Positions 36,801-42,752 of a DNA stretch of 50,069 bases are shown piece after piece. Within the stretch, counting starts at the first letter, position 1. Each line of letters opens with the position of its first letter. The stretch comes from JAKQHY01 sp034429475 (lineage in GTDB: Bacteria; Chloroflexota; Anaerolineae; B4-G1; SLSP01): the NCBI GenBank assembly GCA_034429475.1, contig DAOUGD010000312.1:1-50069 (forward strand). Direction: 5' to 3'. A program made the position numbers and the translations under genes. Under the pieces are notes generated by a model that saw only the letters and a list, made by a program, of their open reading frames with translations, was not told where the DNA came from and did not search any database.

Positions 36801-37373
36801 GCCATCCTCCTGGTAGGGAGTGGCCGGCGCCTGCACCTGCACCACCAGTTCGGTGGCGGTTGCCAACGCTTGGGCGGGAAACTCCAGGCGCACGCGCCGG
36901 TCTGGGGTGGTCCACCGGCCGCCGGCGGCGGTGAGGGTCAGGGTTTGAGTGGTCGGTTGCGGGCGGCCGCGCCAGGCGTCAGACACAGTGATGGACACGG
37001 TAGCCGTCGCGGTGAGCAGGAGGGGCGGCGTGAGAACCGGCGTCAACTCGGGCGTGGCCGTGAGTGCCGGGGTCGCGGGCAGCTCGGGCGTGACGGTGAG
37101 GGTCGGGGTCACGGTAATGGGCGTAGTCGGGGTGACGGTGGCCGTGGGCGTCAGTTCTGGCGTGGCCGTCACCTCCGGCGTGGCGGTGACTGCCAGCGTC
37201 GCAGTGACCTCCGGCGTCGCAGTGACCCCCGGCGCTGGCGGCAGCGGTTCCTGCTGCGCCGGGGCCGGCGCGGCAGGTCTCCCGACCACCAGACCGGGGG
37301 GCAACAATAAAGTGACAATGACGAGCCATGACAGGCAGAACCACAAGGGACGGAGACGTGCAAAAGTTGACAT
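30816..37373 (-). CDS. Rhs-repeat polymorphic toxin with SpvB-like N-terminus
   Basis: A 2185-residue secreted giant. A signal-like N-terminus (LWFCLSWLVIVTLLLPPGLV) is followed by a Thr/Pro repeat linker (TPEVTATPELTPTATVTP type, about 50-125), a ZU5/beta-rich section and an SpvB-like region (YDFPLPAGRAGLAPALSLTY near 300). Many YD/Rhs repeats follow (GRVTEELKSITGGG, YDALNRLTGKHY). At about 1095-1240 a jelly-roll-like domain (TNPGFENGLGGTWSESDPAN ... YVDEVYV) interrupts the repeats. The core motif DATGLYFYNARYYDPALGRF ... NPLKYTDPTGH ends near 1940. The last 245 residues are the variable tip (HHFWFYVYSVFATNSRLIA, GGNLAHETF, YQDFALGQEGVNLG), which I cannot assign to a named toxin family. The Rhs shell normally encloses and self-cleaves the tip. 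The ribosome-binding site is AGGAG. Confidence 0.93.
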   Translation of the reverse strand: MSTFARLRPLWFCLSWLVIVTLLLPPGLVVGRPAAPAPAQQEPLPPAPGVTATPEVTATLAVTATPEVTATPELTPTATVTPTTPITVTPTLTVTPELPATPALTATPELTPVLTPPLLLTATATVSITVSDAWRGRPQPTTQTLTLTAAGGRWTTPDRRVRLEFPAQALATATELVVQVQAPATPYQEDGRFRWLTVDVAPRDARRLERGHLRFAQPVTLTLDLTDFPTWRTPYLVHQVDAAADRWELLPSQYDPDTQQLTAQIAQFSPVGVEGAAQFPEDGTHYLMTTLPDVSTFTGAATYAYDFPLPAGRAGLAPALSLTYSSAGFNGLMGSVQSNYVGSGWSLGGLAAIVREIKSCRAPIGASDPILQWLYTNDFTLILGGASYRLVGYEAIGTDDGCRYYAEDAPQLRVMRYTAPGSSHQYCGYGPFANDPVLNVGKEYWVVTAADGTQYRLGFNADAEQITRMDGYYGGNKTLDTGYAGEAIGQVAYRWAVDRIRDVAGNAVFFGYVEEKRPGGGGTLWDRAQYPDWIRYTGADTDVPTAAGVYLVDFVYEARRSGDGTQNHDAGLKDETLLQNDRPWAMWDELRLQRLRICRSASGEVCPDNNATLAEYVLGYQLVREPWPGLEWMLNTVHHDTTRLASITRYGWNAAGQKVALPPATFTYAVYHQGDDTVDPTGGYNVGDKLVYPRLVTANNGYGGVTTFTYDATPLNFYHVFSYRVLQKSLQDGLGHTAVTHYSYTGPCFSGHGTSLPNCRRSGLEDPTYALIGHATTTVNSYDYDSTLLNTTQSTFITDQTLNRGKVSQTARYNAAQDLLQQQTHTWSLQNFGPTGLTVMAGYVTRTVTTDSIPGGNALTHQVDYEYDALGNQTAVYDGGDAAGGDERLIKRWYYNLANPTGTWLIGLLGGESVYSGFTPSPATLKTQTLRYYDDLSYSVENLPGATPLPITQGRLTMVGQGKWAERATAGRFVLTKYAYDTWGNVTQVIDPDGHATHTTYESTYHQFPIKACSDPNGLNLCTSTHYYGTANEEVRSDDFGLFGQVQKTYDSNGAATTTYYSYDAFGRLLREARPGDSLTLPTSRYVYHDPRPPVTVTNPGFENGLGGTWSESDPANVQTYLRATTQAYVGSKSLVITTTGTADHWVGQSLSGWTAGQTYQIRAYIKGSGQVCLGMSAKVGHETASVCQTATGTWQLLIRSVVLPADATRFLLLIRTPQNASTVYVDEVYVQSLYAISAYAKEDATGSTLWRRQIYDGLGRVIQTQAEFDNVTATVVDQRYDARGLVIAQSVPYTGTSIVDSPWYVAPAAPAQTLTRYDALGRTTVVTAPDGSVTRQEYRIDYNPADPDFKAPRASVYQIDALNHFTRQSYDAYGQLRSVSESEGTWSNGNPSWVNATRTRYAYDTLGNLTTVTDTMPTPNVSRMQYDALGRKTVMTDTDMGVWYYGYDYAGNLTRQTDARGQRICFYYDALNRLTGKHYRNNDDCPTSNPTLNVTYTYDTGTYGKGLRTGMSDLLSGSTTWTYDVRGRVTEELKSITGGGTFKTQWGYDPLDRVSWMKYPSGNTGGVQEQVNTTYAANGALYSTGGISTYVQSTAYDVAGRVTQRQWGSSPALYTQYSYYPWPTLNGQGRLQWLKTGVASTYDSLQKLQYTYDAVGNVTDIYDYKAGGTQLQHFTYDALNRLKTASATGGSGGVYGTQNYQYNAIGNLTQNSHGTLLYGTQSISCSAGALTKPHAVVSGLGEFYCYDPNGNQVKRGSTTLTYDAENRLTTFSGATSASFVYDGDGNRVKSVMGTVTTYYVGNHCEWTGSTATMIKYYYAGGQRVAMRKGSSTVYFLLGDHLGSTAITANSNGTLYAEQRYTPWGETRYNSANTTPTSYQYTGQRKDATGLYFYNARYYDPALGRFVQADTIVPDPTNPQSLNRYSYVLNNPLKYTDPTGHFTTCNQQGQCADDGYGVDNPVFTSYDADERRYQLLLYNNALAGWAEKGWITDLDAFVQLANAAASMIPGDIEGDRGQIFVNDMASILTEYVDPEYYKQAKPLKQSGFATTFQDPGAGGEQPHHFWFYVYSVFATNSRLIATGGNLAHETFLTVDTLSFGELVGRSYQDFALGQEGVNLGVDLRNGRIDIGEVGGYIQRNFGPGGSATTTWGNTLGGRFNKQFYDLCLSAASLIWPVPSGEYGGK

Positions 37374-37397
37374 TGATCGGACTCCTGAGTGAAGGAA

Positions 37398-37426
37398 ATT
37401 ATGGTAAAGACTGATCGTGGGCGCAA
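37398..37426 (-). promoter_or_regulatory. Possible promoter of the Rhs gene
   Basis: On the minus strand, CATAAT (37398-37403) lies 17 bases from TTGCGC (37421-37426). The -10 is close to consensus and the -35 is weak. A run of nine C bases at about 37459-37467 lies further upstream in the divergent gap and could allow slippage-type variation, but it is outside the core promoter. Confidence 0.35.
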
Positions 37427-37536
37427 GATGGGGTTAGAGGCCTCATACCATCAATATTGCCCCCCCCCGTATCGGTTGCAAATTTTACTACGAGAATGAC
37501 TTTTGTCAAGAAGGGGAGAGTGGGTTTTCTCGTCCG

Positions 37537-37565
37537 TTACCATAAAGACTTCGTTATGTTATACT
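37537..37565 (+). promoter_or_regulatory. Promoter of the membrane glycosyltransferase-like gene
   Basis: TTACCA (37537-37542) and TATACT (37560-37565) are spaced by exactly 17 bases, 35 bases before the chosen ATG at 37601. The good spacing and near-consensus -10 also support that ATG over the open frame extending back to 37457. Confidence 0.5.
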
Positions 37566-37600
37566 ACGTGCATCACACGTACAGTGACAGGTATTCAATC

Positions 37601-39082
37601 ATGACCGAAGATATTTCTCTTGCTCCCCCACGCCCTGCGCGGCTGCGCCGGCTGTGGACGCCGCTCCTGCTGCTTTTGCTGGCGGTGGGCGTGCGCGGCT
37701 GGTATTTTGCCACGGCGCCGCACGGGATGCAGTTCACGCACGTGGACGCGCAAGGCTATCATTGGCTGGCGCGCAATCTGCTGGAGCACGGCGTTTACTC
37801 GATGAATACCGAACCGCCCTTGCGCGCCGACAACGTGCGCGCCCCCCTTTACCCGCTGTTTGTGGCGGCCAATTATGCCATCGCCGGCCCCGCGCCCGAT
37901 TTTGTCGCGCTTATCCACATCTTGATAGACGCCCTGACGGTCATCGTCGCCTTTCGCCTGGGCTGTTGCCTGGGTGGGCAGCGCGTCGGTCGGCTGACGG
38001 GGTTGCTGTACGCGCTCAACCCGTCCTCGTGGCGTTTCTGCAACGAATTGCTGACCGAGATTCTGTTCGGTTTCCTGCTCACCACCGCCGTCTGGATGTT
38101 CGCCCGCTACATTTTGCGCGGGCGCGACCGTGACGCGCTCCGCTGCGGCGTGGCGTTCGGCTGCGCGATTTTGTGCAAACCCAACATCCAATTCCTGCCC
38201 CTGGCGCTGCTGCTAATCCTGATTCACGGCGTCACCACGGGGCGGCGGCGCTGGTGGCGCGGCGCGGCGTTGATGGCCGGGGTCATCGGTGTGATGCTGG
38301 CGCCCTGGTTCATTCGCAACCGCGTCGTCTTCGGGGAATGGTTCTACACGCGCACGTTTGACGACAACCTGGCGCACGTCAGCGCGGTGGCGACGCTGGC
38401 GCACCTGCGCGGCGAGGCCGTTGCGCCCTGGTCAACCCGTTGGGAGGAACTGTACGCGGAAATCGTCGGAGAGACGGCGGTGCGCTACGGTTGGGAGTCG
38501 GTTCCCGAAGCGACCCTTTCCACCCGCGCCCGCGACGCGCGCTTGCAGCAGCTCAAGGCCGTGACCGGCAAGCTGCTCCGCGCGCATCCGATGGCGTTTC
38601 TGGTCAGCCACACGCGCTGGTGGCTCTGGTCGTTTGTCCCGCAGGAACACAAATTCTGGTATACTCACCTCACCGGGCAGCCGTGGGAGGCGCTGGACGT
38701 GCCGGCTGACGTTTTCGGCGCGGCGCTCAAGTCCCTGGCGCAGGGGCAGGTGGCCGCTGCATGGGATCAGGTTGTAGGTGAACGCTGGCGGGCGCTCCCC
38801 CCGCTGGCGCTCGGCCTGTGGGCCGGGTGGGGGGCGATGTACGCGCTCGGAGGCGTCCTGGCGGCGGTGGGAGCGTGGCGATTGCGCCCGCGCCTGCTGT
38901 CACTATTCCTGCTGGCCGTCATTTTCTACGTGACCTTCATCCCCGGCCCGATCAGCCAGATTCGTTTCCGCCTGCCGGTGATCCCGCTCATCCTGCTGCT
39001 CATCGCCGTCGCCCTCCGCTGCCCAGCCAGAGCAAAAATTTATCAATGGATTGAACGGATTTCTGATCCTCACATTCTGTAA
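37601..39082 (+). CDS. Multi-pass membrane glycosyltransferase-like protein (GT39/ArnT type)
   Basis: A 493-residue integral membrane protein with about ten or more spans (LWTPLLLLLLAVGVRGWYF at the N-terminus; FLPLALLLILIHGV; LFLLAVIFYVTFIPG). The first periplasmic loop has THVDAQGYHWLARNLLEHG with an Asp after the first span, and PPLYPLF-like RAPLYPLFVAANY. This is the usual layout of polyprenyl-phosphate-dependent dolichyl-mannosyltransferase/ArnT-type enzymes that use an acidic residue there. NPISQIRFRLPVIPL-like PGPISQIRFRLPVIP near the end is also typical. Donor and acceptor are unknown. The start MTEDISL is preferred over an upstream frame to 37457 because a promoter lies between. The last 13 codons (YQWIERISDPHIL) are encoded by a dispersed repeat. 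Confidence 0.82.
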   Translation: MTEDISLAPPRPARLRRLWTPLLLLLLAVGVRGWYFATAPHGMQFTHVDAQGYHWLARNLLEHGVYSMNTEPPLRADNVRAPLYPLFVAANYAIAGPAPDFVALIHILIDALTVIVAFRLGCCLGGQRVGRLTGLLYALNPSSWRFCNELLTEILFGFLLTTAVWMFARYILRGRDRDALRCGVAFGCAILCKPNIQFLPLALLLILIHGVTTGRRRWWRGAALMAGVIGVMLAPWFIRNRVVFGEWFYTRTFDDNLAHVSAVATLAHLRGEAVAPWSTRWEELYAEIVGETAVRYGWESVPEATLSTRARDARLQQLKAVTGKLLRAHPMAFLVSHTRWWLWSFVPQEHKFWYTHLTGQPWEALDVPADVFGAALKSLAQGQVAAAWDQVVGERWRALPPLALGLWAGWGAMYALGGVLAAVGAWRLRPRLLSLFLLAVIFYVTFIPGPISQIRFRLPVIPLILLLIAVALRCPARAKIYQWIERISDPHIL

Positions 39083-39100
39083 ATCCTGTTATTTTGGAGG
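39044..39100. repeat. GGATTGAACGGATT-type repeat, copy A
   Basis: CAATGGATTGAACGGATTTC (39044-39063) continues as TGATCCTCACATTCTGTAAA and TCCTGTTATT before the purB ribosome-binding site. It shares about 45 positions with the gap after purB (40506-40575). The left part is translated as the C-terminus of the membrane protein. Confidence 0.7.
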
Positions 39101-39109
39101 AGACTTGAA

Positions 39110-40504
39110 ATGCAAAAGAATCCAGACCCCTACGTTTCCCCTTTCACCTGGCGCTACGGCTCTGAGGCAATGCGCCAGATTTGGAGTGAGATCACGGTGC
39201 GGCAGTTGTATCGCCGGCTGTGGGTGGCGCTGGCGCGTGTGCAAAGCCGCTATGGGCTGGTCACGTCGGAACAGGTCGCCGATTTGGAAGCGCACGCCGA
39301 GGCCGTGGACTTCGCGCGCTCGCAGGCGATTGAGGCGGAAATCCACCACGACGTGATGGCCGAAATCCGCGCCTTCGCCGAGCAGTGCCCGGTGGGCGGC
39401 GCGATCATCCACCTGGGCGCAACTTCGATGGACGTGCGCGACAACGCCACCGCGTTGCAAGTCCGCGACGCGCTGGATTTGCTCCTCAAGCAGGTGGACG
39501 CGCTGCTGCTGGCTTTCGCCGCGCAAATCGAACGGTGGGCGGCGACGCCCTGCATGGCCTTCACCCACCTCCAGCCCGCTGAACCGACGACGCTCGGCTA
39601 CCGGCTGGCGGCCTACGCGCAAGACCTGCTGGCGGATCGCGCCGACCTAACCCGCGCGCGTGCGGAGTGGCGCGGCAAGGGCTTCAAGGGCGCGGTGGGG
39701 ACGTCGGCCTCGTACCAATTGCTGCTAGCGGGGCAGACCACGCCCGCGCAGTTCGAGGACGAAGTGATGGCCGAAGTCGGCCTGCCCGCGTGGCCCATCG
39801 CCAACCAGACTTATCCGCGCCGCCAGGAATTCACCATGCTGAACGCGCTTGCCGGATTGGGGGCCACGCTCTACCGCTTCGCCTTCGATCTGCGCATCTT
39901 GCAAACGCCCGCCATCGGCGAATGGGCGGAGCCGTTTGGCAGCAAGCAAGTCGGCTCGTCGGCGATGCCGTTCAAGCGCAATCCCATCCGTGCGGAGAAC
40001 GTGGACAGCCTGGCGCGCTACCTCGTCCAACTGCCGCGCGTCGCCTGGGACGATGCCGCGCACTCACTGCTGGAGCGCACGCTCGACGACTCCGCCAACC
40101 GGCGCATCATCCTACCGGAGGCTTTCCTCACGGCGGACGAGCTGTTGAGCGTGAGCCTGCGCCTCGTGCGTGACCTGCGCGTCAACGAAGCCGCCATCGC
40201 CCGCAATCTGGCGACCTACGGCCCGTTTGCCGGGATCGAGCCGCTGCTGATGCGGCTGGTCAAAGCGGGCGCCGGCCGCCAGGAGATGCACGAAGTCCTG
40301 CGCGAAGTCGCCATGCAGTCGTGGGGTCAGGTCGAGGCCGGTCAGCCCAACCCGCTGGCCGACTTGCTGGCGCAGGACGCGCGCCTGCTGATGCATCTGC
40401 CCGCCGCCGACATCCGCGCCGCGCTGTCCGCCCGCGACTACGTCGGCGACGCGCCGGAACGAGCGTTGGCGCTGGCGCAAGCGATTCGGCAGCAGGTGAC
40501 ATAA
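39110..40504 (+). CDS. purB: Adenylosuccinate lyase
   Basis: A 464-residue member of the fumarase/aspartase superfamily, acting twice in purine synthesis (SAICAR to AICAR, and adenylosuccinate to AMP, each releasing fumarate). The N-terminus has YVSPFTWRYGSEAMRQIWSE. IHLGATSMDVRDNATALQ contains the TSxD-type substrate loop, and AFTHLQPAEPTTLGYR the catalytic-His region. The superfamily signature reads GSSAMPFKRNPIRAEN (about 282-297), with the SS loop serine. The class is the compact 460-residue type. It follows GGAGGAGACTTGAA and is flanked by two copies of the same repeat. No other purine genes are nearby, so the gene is probably transcribed alone or with its upstream neighbour. Confidence 0.95.
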   Translation: MQKNPDPYVSPFTWRYGSEAMRQIWSEITVRQLYRRLWVALARVQSRYGLVTSEQVADLEAHAEAVDFARSQAIEAEIHHDVMAEIRAFAEQCPVGGAIIHLGATSMDVRDNATALQVRDALDLLLKQVDALLLAFAAQIERWAATPCMAFTHLQPAEPTTLGYRLAAYAQDLLADRADLTRARAEWRGKGFKGAVGTSASYQLLLAGQTTPAQFEDEVMAEVGLPAWPIANQTYPRRQEFTMLNALAGLGATLYRFAFDLRILQTPAIGEWAEPFGSKQVGSSAMPFKRNPIRAENVDSLARYLVQLPRVAWDDAAHSLLERTLDDSANRRIILPEAFLTADELLSVSLRLVRDLRVNEAAIARNLATYGPFAGIEPLLMRLVKAGAGRQEMHEVLREVAMQSWGQVEAGQPNPLADLLAQDARLLMHLPAADIRAALSARDYVGDAPERALALAQAIRQQVT

Positions 40505-40505
40505 T

Positions 40506-40575
40506 CTCAACGGATTGAACGGATTGAAACGGATTTCTGATCCTACCATTCCGCAAATCCTGTTATCTTTCGAGG
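40506..40575. repeat. GGATTGAACGGATT-type repeat, copy B
   Basis: CTCAACGGATTGAACGGATT (40506-40525), then GAAACGGATTTCTGATCCTA and CGCAAATCCTGTTAT before the ribosome-binding site of the next gene. It is closely similar to 39044-39100. A shorter third copy (CAACGGATTGAACGAATTTT) lies at 41061-41099 before rlmN. Confidence 0.75.
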
Positions 40576-40586
40576 AGAAATGACGT

Positions 40587-41051
40587 ATGCAACCTGAAAA
40601 TTCGGCTCCGCTTTTGCTTATTTTGCTCATTGTGATTGCGTTTCCGCTCATCTTCATCCCCTTCTGGTGTTTTGTGGTGTGGCTGCTTTCCCGGCTGGGC
40701 GGATGGGGGCGGCTGGCGTCGTTCTATCGCGCGGTTGAACCTTTCACGGGTCAGACGTGGACGTGGCGCGGCGGGCGCTTGGGGTTTGTGAACTATCGCA
40801 GCGTTTTGACCGTCGGCGCAGACCCCGTGGGGTTATACCTGGCCGTCATGCCCCTGTTTCGGGTAGGGCACGCGCCGTTGTGGATTCCGTGGGGCGAGAT
40901 TGAGGTGGTAGAACGCGACGGCATCCTGGGGCTGTACATGGGCTTCCGTTTTGAGCAGGCGCCGGACGTGGTCTTGTATTTGCTGCCCAATCTAGGGGAG
41001 AAGTTGCTGGCGGGGCGGGACGTGCATCGGGTGTCGGCTGACGCTCGTTAA
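40587..41051 (+). CDS. Small membrane-anchored protein of unknown function
   Basis: A 154-residue protein with one long N-terminal hydrophobic stretch (LLLILLIVIAFPLIFIPFWC, residues about 9-28, probably one or two spans) and a soluble beta-rich domain. That domain has TGQTWTWRGGRLGFVNYRSV, then LTVGADPVGLYLAVMPLFRV, PLWIPWGEIEVVE and GFRFEQAPDVVLYL. Its repeated short strands look like a PH-like or bacterial PH fold, where a lone domain of similar size often follows a membrane anchor. This is a resemblance, not a family identification. AGGAG lies about ten bases upstream; an ATG nine bases earlier (40578) is in frame but runs into a stop after five codons, so 40587 is the start. It lies between purB and rlmN on the same strand. 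Confidence 0.72.
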   Translation: MQPENSAPLLLILLIVIAFPLIFIPFWCFVVWLLSRLGGWGRLASFYRAVEPFTGQTWTWRGGRLGFVNYRSVLTVGADPVGLYLAVMPLFRVGHAPLWIPWGEIEVVERDGILGLYMGFRFEQAPDVVLYLLPNLGEKLLAGRDVHRVSADAR

Positions 41052-41113
41052 TCGTTTTGTCAACGGATTGAACGAATTTTAACGGACTTCCTGTTGCGGA
41101 CTCCGCCGCCAAA

Positions 41114-42184
41114 ATGGATTCACTGAACGCCAGCCTCTACGATTTTGATTTTGCCGACCTCGAAGCGCGCTTGTCCGAATGGGGCGAGTCGCGCGCGTGG
41201 GCGCGGGAGGTGTGGCGCGCGGTCTACCGGCAGGGGATCGGCGACTTTGAGCAGGCCACTGCGCTGCCGCCCTCGTTGCGCGCGCGACTGGCGGAGAAAT
41301 TTTCGCTCGCGCTGCCGGCGCGGATCGCCCGGCAGGAATCGTCCGACGGCGCGAGGAAGGACTTGCTCCAACTGGCCGACGGCGCGCAGATTGAGGTGGT
41401 GCTGATGACGTATCGTCACCGGCTTGCCGTGAGCGAAGTCGAACGGCGCAGCGCGTGCATCTCGACGCAGGTGGGCTGCGCGTGCGGCTGCACCTTCTGC
41501 GCCACCGGGCAGATGGGCTTCGTGCGGCAGTTGACGAGCGGCGAAATCGTCGCGCAGGTGATGGGCGTGCAGCGGGACTTGCTCGCGCGCGGCGAGTCCC
41601 TCTCCAACTTTGTGCTGATGGGGATGGGCGAGCCGCTGCTGAACTATGAGAACACCCTCGCCGCGATCCGGCGTCTCTGCGATCCGCGCGGCTGGGGTTT
41701 CGTCGAGCGGCGCATCACGCTGAGCACGGCCGGCATCGTGCCGGGGATTGACCGCCTGGCCGACGAGGGATTGCACGTCAACCTGGCCGTCTCGCTCCAC
41801 GTCGCCACCGACGTGGAGCGTAGCGCGCTCATGCCCATCAACCGGCGCTATCCGCTGGACGACTTGTTTGTTGCGCTTCGACGTTACACGGCCAAAACCC
41901 GGCGGCGCGTGCTGTTGGAGTGGGTGCTCATCGGCGGCGTCACCGATACGCCGGAGCAGGTCGCTGCGCTGGCGGCGCGGGTGGGGGACATCCCGGCGCA
42001 TATCAACCTGATCCAGATCAACCCCACGCCGGATTTTGCCGCACAGCCCTCGTCGCCGGAAGCCATCGAAGCGTTCACGGCAATTCTGGATCGCGCTGGC
42101 ATCCCGCATACTATGCGTCAACGGCGCGGCGCGCAAATCGCTGCCGGATGTGGGCAACTGCGTAGCCAGATGAATGTCACATAA
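41114..42184 (+). CDS. rlmN: Dual-specificity 23S rRNA/tRNA adenine-C2 methyltransferase RlmN
   Basis: A 356-residue radical SAM methyltransferase that methylates C2 of A2503 in 23S rRNA and A37 of some tRNAs. An N-terminal helical domain (SRAWAREVWRAVYRQGI) is followed by CISTQVGCACGCTFCATGQM, whose C-x3-C-x2-C motif (CGCTFC) binds the 4Fe-4S cluster. FVLMGMGEPLLNYEN is the GEP-type SAM motif, and LAVSLHVATD and HINLIQINPTPDF follow. The second, methyl-carrying cysteine near the C-terminus is in GAQIAAGCGQL. The length is normal. No good ribosome-binding site is seen, because a repeat copy fills the space upstream; the start follows family length. A strong promoter for the next operon begins 12 bases after its stop. 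Confidence 0.95.
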   Translation: MDSLNASLYDFDFADLEARLSEWGESRAWAREVWRAVYRQGIGDFEQATALPPSLRARLAEKFSLALPARIARQESSDGARKDLLQLADGAQIEVVLMTYRHRLAVSEVERRSACISTQVGCACGCTFCATGQMGFVRQLTSGEIVAQVMGVQRDLLARGESLSNFVLMGMGEPLLNYENTLAAIRRLCDPRGWGFVERRITLSTAGIVPGIDRLADEGLHVNLAVSLHVATDVERSALMPINRRYPLDDLFVALRRYTAKTRRRVLLEWVLIGGVTDTPEQVAALAARVGDIPAHINLIQINPTPDFAAQPSSPEAIEAFTAILDRAGIPHTMRQRRGAQIAAGCGQLRSQMNVT

Positions 42185-42196
42185 CCGGGGTGTCAT

Positions 42197-42224
42197 TTGA
42201 CAATTCCTGTCTTTGTGATATTTT
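42197..42224 (+). promoter_or_regulatory. Strong promoter upstream of the lysW operon
   Basis: A consensus -35 TTGACA (42197-42202) and an extended -10 (TG at 42216-42217, then A, then TATTTT at 42219-42224) with a 16-base spacer. It starts a leader of about 280 bases before lysW. This is the best promoter match that I see in the window. Confidence 0.6.
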
Positions 42225-42260
42225 ACAAGCTAATTTAGCTGTAGAATTCAATGGCAGAAG

Positions 42261-42338
42261 ATGAAGGTAATCAAGCAAATCCGTCGCCCTCGTAAGAATG
42301 TCGAACCAGACCATCTGGATCGGCTTTGTTTGGCGTAG
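42261..42338 (+). CDS. Possible leader peptide rich in Lys and Arg
   Basis: A 25-codon frame starting MKVIKQIRRPRK, so six of its first twelve residues are Lys or Arg, and ending LDRLCLA before TAG at 42336-42338. It lies between the strong promoter and a terminator, upstream of the lysine operon, the arrangement expected of a transcription-attenuation leader. The ribosome-binding site is weak (GGCAGAAG), a second small frame starts at 42251, and no antiterminator was proven, so it may be chance. Confidence 0.3.
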   Translation: MKVIKQIRRPRKNVEPDHLDRLCLA

Positions 42339-42365
42339 TTACCGCAGGAATTTAACAAAGAAAAG

Positions 42366-42395
42366 GCCAGTCCCAGATGGGGGCTGGCTTTTTTT
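42366..42395 (+). terminator. Rho-independent terminator in the lysW leader
   Basis: Stem GCCAGTCCC (42366-42374) with GGGGCTGGC (42380-42388), one G-T wobble and a 5-base loop, followed by seven T. It could end rlmN transcription, close a small RNA started at the promoter, or act as an attenuator for the lysine genes. Confidence 0.85.
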
Positions 42396-42414
42396 GTACT
42401 TTGAGAAGTAGAAA

Positions 42415-42485
42415 GTAATGAGTAATGAGTAATGAGTGCCAGATAGCATTACTTCTTACCCATTACCCATTACCCATTACCCATT
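42415..42485. repeat. GTAATGA / CATTACC heptamer palindrome
   Basis: Tandem 7-base units GTAATGA (42415-42436) are mirrored by tandem TTACCCA units (42447-42485). The repeat ends 25 bases before the lysW start and would be a large hairpin in the mRNA 5' region. Confidence 0.8.
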
Positions 42486-42509
42486 TCTAAAAGCGAAGGA
42501 GATAATATC

Positions 42510-42680
42510 ATGCAAACTGTAGAATGTCCCGAATGTGCAGCGGAGTTGGAATTGGAAGACGGCATTGAAGAAGGCGAAATCGTCGTGTGCCCGGATTGTG
42601 GCGTGGAATTGGAAGTCGTCGGCGTTGATCCGCTGGAGATAGACCTGGCGCCGGAAGTGAAGGAAGACTGGGGCGAATAG
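42510..42680 (+). CDS. lysW: Amino-group carrier protein LysW
   Basis: A 56-residue acidic carrier protein. The gamma-carboxyl of its C-terminal Glu is joined to the amino group of alpha-aminoadipate (and in some lineages glutamate), protecting it through lysine (or arginine) synthesis. The N-terminal zinc-binding pairs are CPEC (6-9) and CPDC (27-30). The middle is strongly negative (ELELEDGIEEGE), and the protein ends with the diagnostic EDWGE. The ATG follows GCGAAGGAGATAATATC, an excellent ribosome-binding site. It is first of lysW-lysX-lysY. Its stop codon is followed at once by another heptamer palindrome. Confidence 0.96.
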   Translation: MQTVECPECAAELELEDGIEEGEIVVCPDCGVELEVVGVDPLEIDLAPEVKEDWGE

Positions 42681-42737
42681 CGAATTACGAATTACGAATA
42701 GCGAATGATGTAATTCGTAATTCGTAATTCGTAATTC
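42681..42737. repeat. GAATTAC / GTAATTC heptamer palindrome between lysW and lysX
   Basis: CGAATTACGAATTACGAATA (42681-42700) is mirrored by TAATTCGTAATTCGTAATTC (42711-42730, continuing to 42737). It begins at the base after the lysW stop and ends 15 bases before the lysX ATG. A hairpin here could let lysW, needed in excess as a carrier, be expressed more than lysX. Confidence 0.85.
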
Positions 42738-42752
42738 ACACAAGAGGTTCAG

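Noticed and set aside
37020..37240. Regular short repeats that look like a CRISPR-like or tandem array
   Set aside because: They encode the Thr/Pro/Val linker of the Rhs protein (TPEVTATPE type); there are no constant repeats with unique spacers.
37457..37600. N-terminal extension of the membrane glycosyltransferase-like protein
   Set aside because: The extension overlaps a promoter-like site, lacks a ribosome-binding site and has no family-like sequence; the ATG at 37601 precedes the first span directly.
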